Shown one piece after another: positions 16,253-26,231 of a DNA stretch of 64,000 nucleotides. Both the position numbers and the translations under genes were made by a program. Every line of letters starts with the position of its first letter. Position 1 is the stretch's first letter. The notes under the pieces are model-generated. The model saw only the letters and a program-made list of their open reading frames with translations, was not told the DNA's origin and ran no database searches. The DNA comes from Anaerosalibacter sp. Marseille-P3206 (GTDB lineage Bacteria > Bacillota > Clostridia > Tissierellales > Sporanaerobacteraceae), in assembly GCF_900155565.1 (NCBI RefSeq), contig NZ_FUHM01000002.1, positions 496,001 to 560,000 of the forward strand, given 5' to 3'.

Positions 16253-18007
16253 TTAACATCTGGCACCAATATTCCATCCTAGTTTCTCTATTTGACTGTA
16301 TTTAGCATACCATCCATCTTTTCCTGCCAACTCTGTTGGTGTGCCAGTTTCTACTATTTTCCCTCTTTCCAACATGATAACTTTATCTGCATCTATAATC
16401 CCAGATATTCTATGGCTTATTGTTAGGATGGTTCTATCTTTAGATATTTCTTTTAATGCTTTAAAGATCTTTGCCTCAGTTACAGAGTCTAATCCAGAGC
16501 TTACTTCATCAAGAAGTAGTATTGGAGGATTATTTACCAATGCAGTTGCTAAGGATAATAATTGATATTGACCATAAGAAAGTTTCATTTCTCCTTCTCC
16601 TATGAATGTATTATATCCCTTTGGTAGCCTGATAATATCTTCATGTAGTCCAACTATTTTGGCTACTTTTATTACTTGTTCTTCTGTAATATCCTCATCG
16701 TATAAGGTGATTGCTTCTTTAATTGTCCCATCATATATGGGAAAAGATTGAGGTACAATCCCTATAATTCTTCTTCTAATATTTGCTGGTATTTCAAATG
16801 GATCAAATTCTCCTATCTTTATGCTACCTTGATTTGGCTTATATAATCCTGCTACAATATTTAAAATAGTACTTTTCCCAGCACCTGTTCTTCCTACTAG
16901 AGCCACCTTAGTCCCTGGTTCTATATCAAAGGTAATATTATCAACAATATTTTTTTCATTATCATAGGCAAAGGATATATTTTTTACGGATATTGAAAGT
17001 TTTTTGGGAATTTCTCTTTCTAAAATCAATTCCTTCTTACATTCCTCTTCCTCTTTATCAAAATCGTTTATCCTTTCTAGACCTGATAAAGCTTCTTGTA
17101 TTGTTTGAAACTCTACTGCTATAGCTTCAATAGGCGCAAGCATTCTAGATATTAAATCAACTCCTGCTGCAACTGAACCAATACTTATACCTAATGTTCC
17201 TAATCCATTTGGCGCTGCTATAACAACAGTAATAGTTATTATAACTGCCCTTAATATTTGCATCAAACAAGGAAATATAGAATCTAATGTACTAGTTTTG
17301 TGAACAGCTTCAAGATTTTGATTTAGAGGTTTATGAAAATCCGATATAGATTGATTTTCCATTCCAAATATCTTAATTGTCCTTATTCCATTGAAAACTT
17401 CCTGAACATAAGCATTAATATGTCCAACTGCTTTTCTTGCTTCCATTTGAGATTTGAATGTATTGGATTTGAAAAATTTAGCAATAAGATATATTATAGG
17501 TATTAAAATTAACATATATAGTGCTAATTTGGGGCTTAAAATAAATATGGATACCATAATACCAATTGCTTTTAATCCATCAGATATCATTCCTATTAGA
17601 CCACTTGTAAAAACTGTACCTACAGCATCTACATCTGAAGTAAATTGGCTCATTATTTCACCAACTGGTTTATTTGAAAAATATGATATTGGTAGTTTTG
17701 ATAGTTTTTTGCCCATATTGAGCCTAATATTTAATATTATATCTTGGCCAATAATTGCCATCATGTATTCACGTGTAAAATCAGCAATACCACCTAATAT
17801 TACAGATAAGAGATAAAAGGAAGACAATTTCCATAGCCCATCATAAACCCCTTTTGCAATATTGTTATCAATAATCTTTTTTAAAATTTGAGGTGGAGCT
17901 AGTTGCATTAAGATACCAGCAATAATAGCAATGATTAAAAATATAATGTATTTTAATTTATTATTGCTAGTTGTCTTTATTGCATTAGATACTATTTTGT
18001 TTTTCAA
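16253..18007 (-). CDS. ABC exporter half-transporter (TM287/288 or BmrCD type), subunit B
   Basis: This 584-residue half-transporter has six transmembrane segments in the first ~320 residues and a nucleotide-binding domain after it. Walker A is GRTGAGKST, Walker B is ILLLDEVSSGLD with the catalytic Glu, and the switch is TISHR. The signature reads LSYGQ instead of LSGGQ. With its neighbour it should form a heterodimeric exporter for drugs, lipids or peptides. It starts with TTG inside the end of the upstream gene (23-base overlap), with GGAGG a proper distance away. The last codons run into repeat-like DNA (GGTGCCAGATGTTAAC), so the natural C-terminus may have been altered by the repeat. Confidence 0.93.
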   Translation of the reverse strand: MKNKIVSNAIKTTSNNKLKYIIFLIIAIIAGILMQLAPPQILKKIIDNNIAKGVYDGLWKLSSFYLLSVILGGIADFTREYMMAIIGQDIILNIRLNMGKKLSKLPISYFSNKPVGEIMSQFTSDVDAVGTVFTSGLIGMISDGLKAIGIMVSIFILSPKLALYMLILIPIIYLIAKFFKSNTFKSQMEARKAVGHINAYVQEVFNGIRTIKIFGMENQSISDFHKPLNQNLEAVHKTSTLDSIFPCLMQILRAVIITITVVIAAPNGLGTLGISIGSVAAGVDLISRMLAPIEAIAVEFQTIQEALSGLERINDFDKEEEECKKELILEREIPKKLSISVKNISFAYDNEKNIVDNITFDIEPGTKVALVGRTGAGKSTILNIVAGLYKPNQGSIKIGEFDPFEIPANIRRRIIGIVPQSFPIYDGTIKEAITLYDEDITEEQVIKVAKIVGLHEDIIRLPKGYNTFIGEGEMKLSYGQYQLLSLATALVNNPPILLLDEVSSGLDSVTEAKIFKALKEISKDRTILTISHRISGIIDADKVIMLERGKIVETGTPTELAGKDGWYAKYSQIEKLGWNIGARC

Positions 18008-19760
18008 TTACTCCACCTCCCAAAAATTGTTGTGAATCTATGATCTTACTATATATACCATCTGTATTTATTAATTCATTGTGAGTTCCTCTTTGGACAA
18101 TTTTGCCTTTATCAAGGACTAGAACCATGTCCATATACTTAAATGCATCAAGTCTGTGGGAAAATATAAATATTGTTCGTTCTTCTCTGTTTTCTCTTAA
18201 TTTCTTTATGATTTTAGCTTCTGTATTTATGTCTACAGCTGAAAAAGGATCATCAAGTATTAATATATTAGCATCCTTATATAATGCTCTCGCTAGTGCT
18301 ATTCTTTGCTTTTGACCTCCAGATACTTTTGTGCCTTTTTCTCCAACTTGAGTATTAATACCATTTTCAAAAGAAGCAATATCCTGTTCTAATGAGGCAA
18401 TATTTAATACCTTTCCTAATTTTTCAGTATTGTCATCATTCCAAGTAATATTGTTTTTTAGACTATCTGAAAAAAGGAAGGAATCGTGTCCCATGTATGT
18501 TGTAGTAGCCAATTTTTGCTCATAATCAATATCTTTTAGTTCTACATTGTCAAGAAAAATACTCCCATCATAATCGTAGAGCCCAGTTAGTGCAAGAGCT
18601 AAGGCACTTTTCCCTGAACCCACAGAACCAGTTACACCAATTATCATTCCAGATGAAACTTTAAATGAAATATCTTTTATTGCGTATTCATCACTGGTTG
18701 GATATTTAAAAGAAAGATTTTTTATGGATATCTCTTGTGGTTTAAGGCTATCTTCTTTTTTATATTTAACTTGGCTTTCATTATTTATTAACCCTAATAC
18801 TCTATCCCAAGATGCTTTAGCACCCTGTTGAATATTAAATACCTTTGCTGCAGTGGTTGTTCTAACTGCTAATGCTAGAAACATGGTTATATAGGCTGTA
18901 AATGTACCTATAGTCCAATTGCCTTCAATTACCTTGTTTCCCCCTAAGAATATGACCACAACGATTCCAAGACTAGCCAAAGCTGAATATATTGGTGCTA
19001 ATCCATTTTTAAAAATTGTCACCTTGACATTTTTGTTGGCCTGATCTTCTAATCTTTCTCCTAATCTTTCTATTTCAGCCTCTTCTCGCCCATATAGTCT
19101 TAATATATTTACCTCTGAAATCATTCTTCTAATTTGAATTGTTGATTTTGAAGTAGCTTTTCTAGCAGCTTTAGATTTTGAGTGAACCTTATTTTTCATT
19201 AACTGGGTCAATATAATAACTAACGGAATGGGAATAGTAGATATTAATGTAATTTTAGAGTCATAATACATAAGTGTCATCCAATATGCTATCATGAGAA
19301 CCCAAGTATCCCATAACTCAGTTATGGTTTTTCTAACTGCTTCTACTACAATATCTACATCTCCAATGGTAGTAGACATCATATCTCCTATTTTTTGCTT
19401 TTCCACAGTGTTTAAATCCATGGCTAATATAGATTCCATTATCCCAATACGCATATCACCACTCATACGATTTGCCATATCTCTAACGTAAAACCGCTTG
19501 AAAAATCTCCCTATCTGAAAAGCCAAAGTAACTCCGATAAACTCTAATCCCGCCTTTACAATCCCTTTCATATTAGCTGAATTAACAACTGCATCTAATA
19601 ATTTCCCTTGAAAAATAGGGCCTAGTACAATTGCTGAGTTGAAAAATATACCTGATACAGCAGTGATTAGAAATTGTTTATGGTATTTAATAATGTAAGA
19701 TAATAGCTTATCTTTGTTCTTTGGGGGAGAGAATTTATATTTAGTATTTGTATTTTTCAT
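17985..19760 (-). CDS. ABC exporter half-transporter, subunit A (degenerate-site ATPase)
   Basis: This 591-residue half-transporter has an N-terminal six-helix membrane domain and an ATPase domain with Walker A GSVGSGKSA, signature VSGGQKQR and Walker B ILILDDPFSAVD. In Walker B the catalytic Glu is replaced by Asp. That is the hallmark of the non-hydrolysing site of heterodimeric exporters such as TM287/288. Its partner carries the matching weak signature (LSYGQ), so both changes fall in the same composite ATP site. The gene is first of the pair. A short hairpin with CTTTATTTATT lies at its promoter side. Substrate unknown. Confidence 0.93.
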   Translation of the reverse strand: MKNTNTKYKFSPPKNKDKLLSYIIKYHKQFLITAVSGIFFNSAIVLGPIFQGKLLDAVVNSANMKGIVKAGLEFIGVTLAFQIGRFFKRFYVRDMANRMSGDMRIGIMESILAMDLNTVEKQKIGDMMSTTIGDVDIVVEAVRKTITELWDTWVLMIAYWMTLMYYDSKITLISTIPIPLVIILTQLMKNKVHSKSKAARKATSKSTIQIRRMISEVNILRLYGREEAEIERLGERLEDQANKNVKVTIFKNGLAPIYSALASLGIVVVIFLGGNKVIEGNWTIGTFTAYITMFLALAVRTTTAAKVFNIQQGAKASWDRVLGLINNESQVKYKKEDSLKPQEISIKNLSFKYPTSDEYAIKDISFKVSSGMIIGVTGSVGSGKSALALALTGLYDYDGSIFLDNVELKDIDYEQKLATTTYMGHDSFLFSDSLKNNITWNDDNTEKLGKVLNIASLEQDIASFENGINTQVGEKGTKVSGGQKQRIALARALYKDANILILDDPFSAVDINTEAKIIKKLRENREERTIFIFSHRLDAFKYMDMVLVLDKGKIVQRGTHNELINTDGIYSKIIDSQQFLGGGVIEKQNSI

Positions 19761-19870
19761 TATAACCCTTCTTATTTATTGAATTTTGATGAAAAAAATA
19801 AATAAAGTAACATTAAATGCTACTTTATTTATTATAACAGATTTTTTATTTCTAGAAATAACTAAAATTA

Positions 19871-19893
19871 GATGCGACAAAAAGAACCGCCCC
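19871..19893 (-). repeat. Right copy of 23-bp inverted repeat flanking the ABC exporter pair
   Basis: This segment begins GATGCGACAAAAAGAACCG and is the reverse complement of 16206-16228 at 22 of 23 positions. It lies 11 bases beyond the stop codon of the ChlD-like gene. Confidence 0.85.
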
Positions 19894-19903
19894 ACTGTCG
19901 CAA

Positions 19904-21844
19904 TTATCTAGCACCATTTACTGCAGTGAGTATTTCATCTGCCCTTAATTCTTCTATCTTATAGTACTTTGCATCCATTTTCTTTGCTATATCTTCTGCC
20001 AATTTGAGTTTTATAAAATCTTGTTCCGTGTCTAAAACTATGCTTTGAATTCCTTCTTTAGCAATTTTATCTGCTACTTCTAGTGCTTCTTCTAAAGGAT
20101 CTCCACCTTCTAAGGATACATTTCCCCTTCCATCTGAAACCAATACCAAAACAGGTATAATATCAGGATCTTTTTTCATTGCTCCTTTCAATATCTCATA
20201 GCCTCTATATAGTCCCAATGTCAAAGGAGTTTTTCCGCCTGTTGGTAGTTCCTCTAGCTTTTTGTGAGCTAAATCAACACTTCTAGTTACTCCAAGGATA
20301 AGCTCTGCCTCTTCCCTTCTAAAGGCAATCATTCCTACACTGTCCCTCTTTTGATATGCATCTGTTAGAAGTGACATTATAGCTCCTTTTACAGCTTCCA
20401 TTCTCTTTTGTACTCCCATAGAACCACTAGCATCTACTACAAACAAAATAGTACTTCCAGTTCGCTTCTCTCTTACTTTTTCTCTTACATCATAATCTCT
20501 TATTGCTAATGCTAGACCATTTTTGTCTCTAAATCTTTGATAAGGAGCTGCAGCTCTTAAAGTTGCATCAAAAGCTATATCCTTAGGTTTTCCTTTAGGA
20601 AATGTATATCGTACATATCTGCCTTGAAGTTCTCCTGTTTTTACTATGCTTCTTCTACCACTACCTTTTCTTTTCTTTCTATCTAGAGGTTTTATATCCA
20701 AATCTTTCACTTTGAATATATCTCCAATTGTATCTACAGTTTCTTCATCAGAACTTTGAGAATTATTTACATCATTGCTGTCTTCATTATTATCATTATC
20801 AATATCGTCTTCATCATCTTCTATGTCATCATTGTCATCTTGAGATTCTTCCTCTTGTTGTTCCTCTAATGGAGTTTCATTATTTTCTAAATCCTCATTG
20901 TTATTTTGTTTTTGTTCTTTATTTTCCTCATCATTTTCATTTTCATCTTGAGGTTCTTCTTCAGGAGCTTCTGAAACATTTGGAGGATTGTCTCTCATCC
21001 TGTGGGGAAGAGCTAATTCTGAAGCTTCTTTCAAATCTCCAATAGTGATGTTTTTTCTACCATCTAATACTGCAATTGCCTTAGCTGCTTCTACCATTAC
21101 AATTTCTGCCCTATGTCCACTGCAATTTGATTTTATAGATATTTCTGAAGCTAATTTCATTATATCTTCTGATACTTTAACATTTGATATGAATTCTCTT
21201 GCACTTTTAATTTTATCCCATATCTTCTTATCTTTTTCTTTCCATTCGTTAATAAATAATAATGGATCATTTTCATACTCTATTCTTCTCTTTATAATCT
21301 TTACTCTCTCATCTAAATCTTCACTTCCTATTACATCTACATATAAGCCAAATCTATCTAGTAGTTGAGGCCTAAGTCCTCCTTCTTCAGGATTCATAGT
21401 ACCTACTAATACAAAAGAACATTCATGTGTAAAAGAGATTCCTTCTCTTTCAACACGACTTATACCTGATTGAGATACTTCTAAGAGAGCATTTATAATG
21501 CTTTCACTTAATAAATTTACTTCATCGACATATAGTATATTTCCATTAGCCTTCATGAGTATACTGTTGTTAACAACTTTTTTCCCTTCTAATACAGCTT
21601 TTTCTATGTCTATAGCGCCAACAAGCCTGTCTTCTGTGACATTTAAAGGGAGTTCAACGACTTCCATATCATGTATTAAGTTGCCTAGTCCTCTCACTAA
21701 AGTAGATTTTCCCGTTCCCTTTTCTCCACTTATGAGAACACCACCAACAAGGGGATTGACAATATTTATAAGTAATGCTTTTTTTAGTTTGTCTTGTCCA
21801 ACTATCGCTGAAAATGGATAGACATATCTACTTTTCATCTCCAT
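19904..21844 (-). CDS. ChlD/BchD-like chelatase subunit (AAA+ and VWA domains)
   Basis: This 646-residue protein joins an N-terminal AAA+ ATPase domain (Walker [10 protein letters not shown] at about residues 34-42, [10 protein letters not shown] near 105), a very acidic Asn/Glu/Asp linker (about 285-375) and a C-terminal von Willebrand A domain with MIDAS motif DASGSMG near residue 475. This is the layout of magnesium and cobalt chelatase D subunits, which couple the I-type motor to a large H/CobN-type subunit. No such large subunit is in the window. It overlaps chlI by 17 bases and follows cbiZ, so a cobalt/corrinoid role is more likely than chlorophyll. The last codons coincide with repeat-like GGTGCTAGAT. 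Confidence 0.9.
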   Translation of the reverse strand: MEMKSRYVYPFSAIVGQDKLKKALLINIVNPLVGGVLISGEKGTGKSTLVRGLGNLIHDMEVVELPLNVTEDRLVGAIDIEKAVLEGKKVVNNSILMKANGNILYVDEVNLLSESIINALLEVSQSGISRVEREGISFTHECSFVLVGTMNPEEGGLRPQLLDRFGLYVDVIGSEDLDERVKIIKRRIEYENDPLLFINEWKEKDKKIWDKIKSAREFISNVKVSEDIMKLASEISIKSNCSGHRAEIVMVEAAKAIAVLDGRKNITIGDLKEASELALPHRMRDNPPNVSEAPEEEPQDENENDEENKEQKQNNNEDLENNETPLEEQQEEESQDDNDDIEDDEDDIDNDNNEDSNDVNNSQSSDEETVDTIGDIFKVKDLDIKPLDRKKRKGSGRRSIVKTGELQGRYVRYTFPKGKPKDIAFDATLRAAAPYQRFRDKNGLALAIRDYDVREKVREKRTGSTILFVVDASGSMGVQKRMEAVKGAIMSLLTDAYQKRDSVGMIAFRREEAELILGVTRSVDLAHKKLEELPTGGKTPLTLGLYRGYEILKGAMKKDPDIIPVLVLVSDGRGNVSLEGGDPLEEALEVADKIAKEGIQSIVLDTEQDFIKLKLAEDIAKKMDAKYYKIEELRADEILTAVNGAR

Positions 21845-22871
21845 CGCCCCTAATTAATTCTTCAACTTTTGAAAATTCCATTACTCCTTCTTCAAAAGGT
21901 CTTCTTCTCATTCTATGAGGAAGTACGAGGGACGCTGCTTCCACCATGTGTTCACTTTCTACTTCCAGTTTCCCATCAAAAGCTGCTATAGTTTTAGCAG
22001 TTTTTATCATACTTATATCTGCCCTATGGCCATCAACTCCAAGTTCAATACTAATCTTTGCTGCAGTTTTGTACATATCATCATTACATTTTACATCTTT
22101 TAACATTTTCATTGCATTAAGCATCTTATCTCTTAGTTTGCTTTGCTCTTCTTCCCATTTTAGTGCAAATTCTTCACTATCTTCTTCATATTCTAATCTT
22201 CTCTTTATTACTTCTACTCTACTTTCTACATCTCTTTCTCCTACTACATCTACTACCATTCCAAATCTATCTAAAAGCTGTGGTCTTAAGTCTCCCTCTT
22301 CTGGGTTCATAGTACCAACTAATATAAATCTTGCTGGATGAGTGTAGGAGATTCCTTCTCTTTCGATAGTATTTACTCCCATTGCAGCAGAGTCTAGAAG
22401 AACATCAACTACGTGATCATCCAAAAGATTTACCTCATCAACATAGAGAATATTTCTATTTGCCATAGCTAATATACCTGGTTCAAATTTCTTTTCTCCC
22501 ATTTTTATTGCATGTTCTATATCAAGAGTTCCAACAACCCTATCTTCGGTTGCACTTACTGGTAAGTCAATAACCTTCATCTTTCCTTTTTTCTTTGATA
22601 ATTCTTCACCCTTTTGGTGGTTTTCAAAACAAGAATCGCACATTGTACTTAGATCATCAGGATTACAGCCAAAAATACATCCTTCTACTTGATCTCTTTC
22701 AGGTAGAAGTTCTGCAAAAGCCCTTACAGCAGTAGATTTAGCAGTTCCCTTCTCTCCTCGTATGAGAACTCCTCCTAAGTTTGGATTTATAACATTTAGT
22801 ATCAATGCCTTTTTCATAGTTTCTTGACCTACTATTGCAGTAAATGGATATAATCTTTTTTTGTTTTTCAT
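21828..22871 (-). CDS. ChlI/BchI-like chelatase ATPase subunit
   Basis: This 347-residue AAA+ ATPase of the magnesium/cobalt chelatase I type has Walker [10 protein letters not shown] at about 38-46, Walker [14 protein letters not shown] near 144-156 and the sensor [16 protein letters not shown] near 190-205. A four-cysteine insert, [17 protein letters not shown] (about 64-80), is present, as in many bacterial ChlI homologues. It forms hexameric rings with the D subunit to drive metal insertion into a tetrapyrrole. The start ATG at 22871 has AAAGGAGC upstream. It is coupled to chlD by overlap and lies downstream of cbiZ and a damaged Cys-rich mini-gene. Confidence 0.92.
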   Translation of the reverse strand: MKNKKRLYPFTAIVGQETMKKALILNVINPNLGGVLIRGEKGTAKSTAVRAFAELLPERDQVEGCIFGCNPDDLSTMCDSCFENHQKGEELSKKKGKMKVIDLPVSATEDRVVGTLDIEHAIKMGEKKFEPGILAMANRNILYVDEVNLLDDHVVDVLLDSAAMGVNTIEREGISYTHPARFILVGTMNPEEGDLRPQLLDRFGMVVDVVGERDVESRVEVIKRRLEYEEDSEEFALKWEEEQSKLRDKMLNAMKMLKDVKCNDDMYKTAAKISIELGVDGHRADISMIKTAKTIAAFDGKLEVESEHMVEAASLVLPHRMRRRPFEEGVMEFSKVEELIRGDGDEK

Positions 22872-23002
22872 ATATAATTGCTCCTTTCGCCGATTTCCCT
22901 AATATCTCTAAAGAGATGGCTAATGCTTAAAATATTCCATTTTTAATCCAAAACCATAATATATTGTTTTTTTAATATTGTCAATGAAATGGGAACTATT
23001 AG

Positions 23003-23187
23003 TTAAAAATTTAACATTATCTTACTAACTATACTAAAAGCTGCCTTTCTAAGAGAACAATCTTGTGATGAAAAACCACTATCGCTATTATTCATGAGCA
23101 CTCTAGCAGGACAACCCTTAGGACAATATTTTTCATACTTACATCCTTTCCAGTATTCATCTTTGCTATTTTTTCTGCTTTCTCCAA
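23003..23187 (-). pseudogene. Frameshifted Cys-rich mini-gene between cbiZ and chlI
   Basis: A GGAGG site precedes TTG at 23187, giving MEKAEKIAK. The frame then closes. The adjacent frame continues as DEYWKGCKYEKYCPKGCPAR and on to a stop at 23003, with QDCSLRKAAF near the end. The second frame has no usable start after the ribosome binding site. One missing base near 23160 (GCAAAGATG) would join the two into a protein of about 60 residues with four Cys in its middle part and one more later. Either the gene is broken, is translated by frameshifting, or the base is an assembly error. Function unknown. The remainder of the 372-base gap holds only a small ATCTCT/AGAGAT dyad near 22904. Confidence 0.5.
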
Positions 23188-23243
23188 GAAAATTACCTCC
23201 AAAAGTAAATCATTCATTAAATAGTTCATCAATTTCTTTGAGT

Positions 23244-24389
23244 TTATCCTTCCAAGTACTTGTCTTTAATACAAAATTTCCCTGAAATTACTGCTAAAAC
23301 TTCTATAAGCTTGTCTATCATCACCTCAACTACATCATCAATTGACTTTTTTTTAATATTATCTAATAATGGTTCTTTCATATCTATATTAAAAATATCT
23401 ATTATTCTTTTTAAGATTATTTCTCCTTCTTTTGTTACTTCTCTTGTAGATAAGAGTTCCCAGTCTAATTGATCTAATAGATGAACATAAAGAGAAGTCA
23501 AAGTAACCAACTCATCTATTGTATCTATTGTATGAAGATTATGTATGAATTGAGGTTTCATTAAGATTTCTTCATACTCTGTTACAATATCAATATACTT
23601 ATCCCAAATAATATCTTCATTTACTCTAAATCGCTTTGTTCTTCTTAACACACTGTGTTGAAGTTTAGGAGATAATCCAGTTTGAAAAAAGAGAGCTTCT
23701 TTTACAGCTGCTTTCACTGCAAGACCTATTAGTTCACCTAGTTTTGTATGTTTTCCTGCCTCTGTTAATTTCACTTTAGATTTACTATTAGAAACAATAA
23801 TAGTACCATCTGTTCCAGAACCAGTGGCAATTCCTCTTGAATATTTGCTTCCTTCTAACAATTCTTGAATAGCTGCAGTTTTTGCTTCAGTACATGTAAC
23901 AACTGCTCTTGTTATAGCACCAGGTGTTAAATCAGCATCTATTACTAATATAATATTTATAGTTCCTGCTTTTATTGTTTCAAACTTTCCTTGGTTCTCA
24001 TATAAAGTTGTTGGATCTCCTACTCTACCAGCATTTACTTCAATTCCTCCAGTAACTATTGCTGTTACTGTAATATCCCTATAACGTTCTGTTTTTATAG
24101 ATACATTGTCCATTGAGGCAGCAGTTGAAATACCAGCGGTTTTTTTAGGATTTAGTCCCAATTCCTCTGCTACTAAATACATATGCTCTTCGTATGTTGG
24201 TGCTTTTAGTTTGCATTCCATTCCTGCTCCAGGATTAATATCGTGATTGAAAACGGAATTCAAATCTTCTCTATATCCACCATTGAATGGTGATGTACTT
24301 ATGACTTTCCTTTTACCTTCAAATGTCACAACAATACTTTTTTTATATCTATGGACCTCATCACCTGTCGACAATCTATATAACATCAT
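23244..24389 (-). CDS. cbiZ: Adenosylcobinamide amidohydrolase CbiZ with C-terminal extension
   Basis: CbiZ cleaves the aminopropanol side chain of adenosylcobinamide (and of some pseudo-cobalamins), so that salvaged corrinoids can be rebuilt. The first ~220 residues carry the family blocks NAGRVGDPTTLYE (about 119-131), INIILVIDADLTPGA, TEAKTAAIQEL and GIATGSGTDGTIIV (about 196-209). The last ~150 residues are a helical extension I do not recognise. I choose the ATG at 24389 because GGGGGAAAA lies just before it. A TTG seven codons upstream would place the start ahead of that site. It is the first gene of a cluster with chelatase I and D subunits. Confidence 0.9.
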   Translation of the reverse strand: MMLYRLSTGDEVHRYKKSIVVTFEGKRKVISTSPFNGGYREDLNSVFNHDINPGAGMECKLKAPTYEEHMYLVAEELGLNPKKTAGISTAASMDNVSIKTERYRDITVTAIVTGGIEVNAGRVGDPTTLYENQGKFETIKAGTINIILVIDADLTPGAITRAVVTCTEAKTAAIQELLEGSKYSRGIATGSGTDGTIIVSNSKSKVKLTEAGKHTKLGELIGLAVKAAVKEALFFQTGLSPKLQHSVLRRTKRFRVNEDIIWDKYIDIVTEYEEILMKPQFIHNLHTIDTIDELVTLTSLYVHLLDQLDWELLSTREVTKEGEIILKRIIDIFNIDMKEPLLDNIKKKSIDDVVEVMIDKLIEVLAVISGKFCIKDKYLEG

Positions 24390-24414
24390 TGTTTTTTCCC
24401 CCATCTGCAAATAG

Positions 24415-24439
24415 AAAAACCCTCGTTTTCACGAAGGGT
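24415..24439 (-). terminator. Terminator after the SPFH-domain gene
   Basis: On the minus strand ACCCTTCGT pairs with ACGAGGGT (one bulged base) around GAAA and is followed by TTTTTC. It separates the pspA-type operon from cbiZ. Confidence 0.75.
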
Positions 24440-24463
24440 CTTCCTCTTCCATTATTTCTAGAG

Positions 24464-25408
24464 TTATACTAACTTTTGCCCACAATTAGGGCAGAAATTC
24501 GCTTCCCCTGTTTTTTGCCCACAGTTTGGGCAGAAATTAGGCTTTGCATTATTCTCTTTATTAGGTTTATTCATATTTTCCATCATCTCTTTAGCTATAT
24601 TCATTCCCATCATCATTCCAGCCATATCAGAGGCAGCTCCTCCACCTTTTACTTTGCCAGATGATATTCCATCTACCATTGATACCTGTTGATATCTATT
24701 GAGATCTCCAATCATACTGTGGGAAGCATTTTTGTTGATCATTTCTTGGATTTCTTCTGGATAATTAAAGCTCATAACATTAAATCCTGTTATTGTCATT
24801 CCACTGTCTATAATCTGCATATCTAGATCTTCCTTTATGCCTTTTGAGATTTCAAAAGCATTTGCTTGAAGATTAAACATATCCTTTCCTTCTTTAGAAA
24901 TCCACTTCATAAGAAGTTGATCTAGAATAGAAGTGATCCTTAGTTTGACATCTTCAACAAGATAAATATTTTTTACTCCTGCAATTTTGTCTATTAAGGC
25001 AATATAGTCATTAACTTTAAAATTGAAAGTACCATTTGCACGGATTGGCATTCCACCAGGAAGTTGTGGAGTTGGGATATTAATAGCATTCTTAGTACCC
25101 CATTTAACTGTGAATTCCTTTGTATTTACAAATAATACTTCTGCTCTCATGCCTGTATTGAAACCAAATTTAAATCCCTTTAGTGTTGATAAGAAAGGTA
25201 TTATCTGAGATTCTATGTCGTATTCACCTTCGTCTTTGAATATACCTTCAATCTTACCTCCATTTAAAAATATTGCATCTTGACCAGGACGTATTATTAA
25301 TTTACTTCCTTTTTTTATCTCCTTATTTGACCATTTCCAAAAAATCATATCATCTCTAAACTCTTCCCATTCAACTACATTTGCAAATTGTTTATTAAAT
25401 AGACCCAT
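24464..25408 (-). CDS. SPFH/Band-7 (YdjI-like) protein with double zinc ribbon
   Basis: This 314-residue protein resembles Bacillus subtilis YdjI. It has an SPFH-like core (about 20-230) with no clear transmembrane helix, a Gly/Met-rich segment (MAGMMMGMNIAKEMMENM) and two C-terminal zinc ribbons, FCPNCGQKTGEANFCPNCGQ. In B. subtilis the protein belongs to the PspA-YdjGHI membrane-stress operon and supports PspA recruitment. It is the last gene here. The order pspA-ydjG-ydjH-ydjI is the same, which supports orthology beyond sequence resemblance. Confidence 0.88.
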   Translation of the reverse strand: MGLFNKQFANVVEWEEFRDDMIFWKWSNKEIKKGSKLIIRPGQDAIFLNGGKIEGIFKDEGEYDIESQIIPFLSTLKGFKFGFNTGMRAEVLFVNTKEFTVKWGTKNAINIPTPQLPGGMPIRANGTFNFKVNDYIALIDKIAGVKNIYLVEDVKLRITSILDQLLMKWISKEGKDMFNLQANAFEISKGIKEDLDMQIIDSGMTITGFNVMSFNYPEEIQEMINKNASHSMIGDLNRYQQVSMVDGISSGKVKGGGAASDMAGMMMGMNIAKEMMENMNKPNKENNAKPNFCPNCGQKTGEANFCPNCGQKLV

Positions 25409-25427
25409 ATTTTATCATTCCTTTCTA

Positions 25428-26231
25428 TTAGAAACTACCTCTACTACCACTATGTGAGTGGCCACCACTTGTAACTCCACCTCCACCACCGCTACTACCT
25501 CCACTATTGTGGTTGTCATCTGATGGTTTTCTGTGTTTTGTGACTGAAGTTCTTATGTAGTTATCTCTTCTATCAATTACTCTGGAATTACTAAAATCTC
25601 TATAAGTTCCTTCATTAACTGTTATTCTGCCACCTGAGTTAAAAGCCATTATACCAACAGATATTCCCGCTACTATTAGGGAAACTATTATTTGAAACCA
25701 TGAATTAAATATTATATTATTTGGATTCACTCCTGGCCTTATGCCCATATATTTATAGGAAGTCTTAATAAATGTATAAAATGCATCATGATAATTACCA
25801 CTTGATAAATCCGGGGTTATCTTTTCACGTACAAGTGAACATCTATCATTATCTAAATATTCTTCGCCACGATAGAATCCCGCAACATACACTTCTCTAT
25901 GTTGCATATCTATTGTTAAAATAGCACAATTCCCATGGGGTTTGTCATATCCTAAAGCTTTTTCATCATAAAAGTCTTCCATATATTTTACTACATCTTT
26001 TCCACCTGTATCATCTGTAGTCAGTATTATAATGTCTGTATTTCTTTTTGAGCTGTATTTTTCAGACATTTCTTCAAGATTAACTATTTCTTCATCTGTT
26101 AATAATCCTGCAAAATCGTAAATTCTCTGCTTTGTTTTAGAAGCAGCTATAGCTACATTGATTACAAGAGGAAATAATAAAAATACTATTATAAATAATG
26201 GAATTAATTTTATTTTTATTTTGTTTTTCAA
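25428..26231 (-). CDS. TPM-domain membrane protein (YdjH-like)
   Basis: This 267-residue protein has an N-terminal signal or anchor (about 8-29), an extracytoplasmic TPM domain (about 35-165: IYDFAGLLTDEEI, DIIILTTDDTGGKDV, YVAGFYRG), a second membrane segment (about 180-202) and a Gly/Ser/His tail. The tail is typical of TPM/YgcG family proteins. It corresponds to YdjH of the B. subtilis PspA operon. The start codon overlaps the end of the upstream zinc-ribbon gene by four bases. The molecular role is unknown; a helper of membrane-protein quality control is a reasonable guess. Confidence 0.88.
   Translation of the reverse strand: MKNKIKIKLIPLFIIVFLLFPLVINVAIAASKTKQRIYDFAGLLTDEEIVNLEEMSEKYSSKRNTDIIILTTDDTGGKDVVKYMEDFYDEKALGYDKPHGNCAILTIDMQHREVYVAGFYRGEEYLDNDRCSLVREKITPDLSSGNYHDAFYTFIKTSYKYMGIRPGVNPNNIIFNSWFQIIVSLIVAGISVGIMAFNSGGRITVNEGTYRDFSNSRVIDRRDNYIRTSVTKHRKPSDDNHNSGGSSGGGGGVTSGGHSHSGSRGSF

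Noticed and set aside
20728-21045. His/Leu-rich open frame on the plus strand opposite the ChlD-like gene
   Set aside because: It is the complement of the acidic Asn/Asp/Glu linker of the chelatase subunit, with no start signal of its own.
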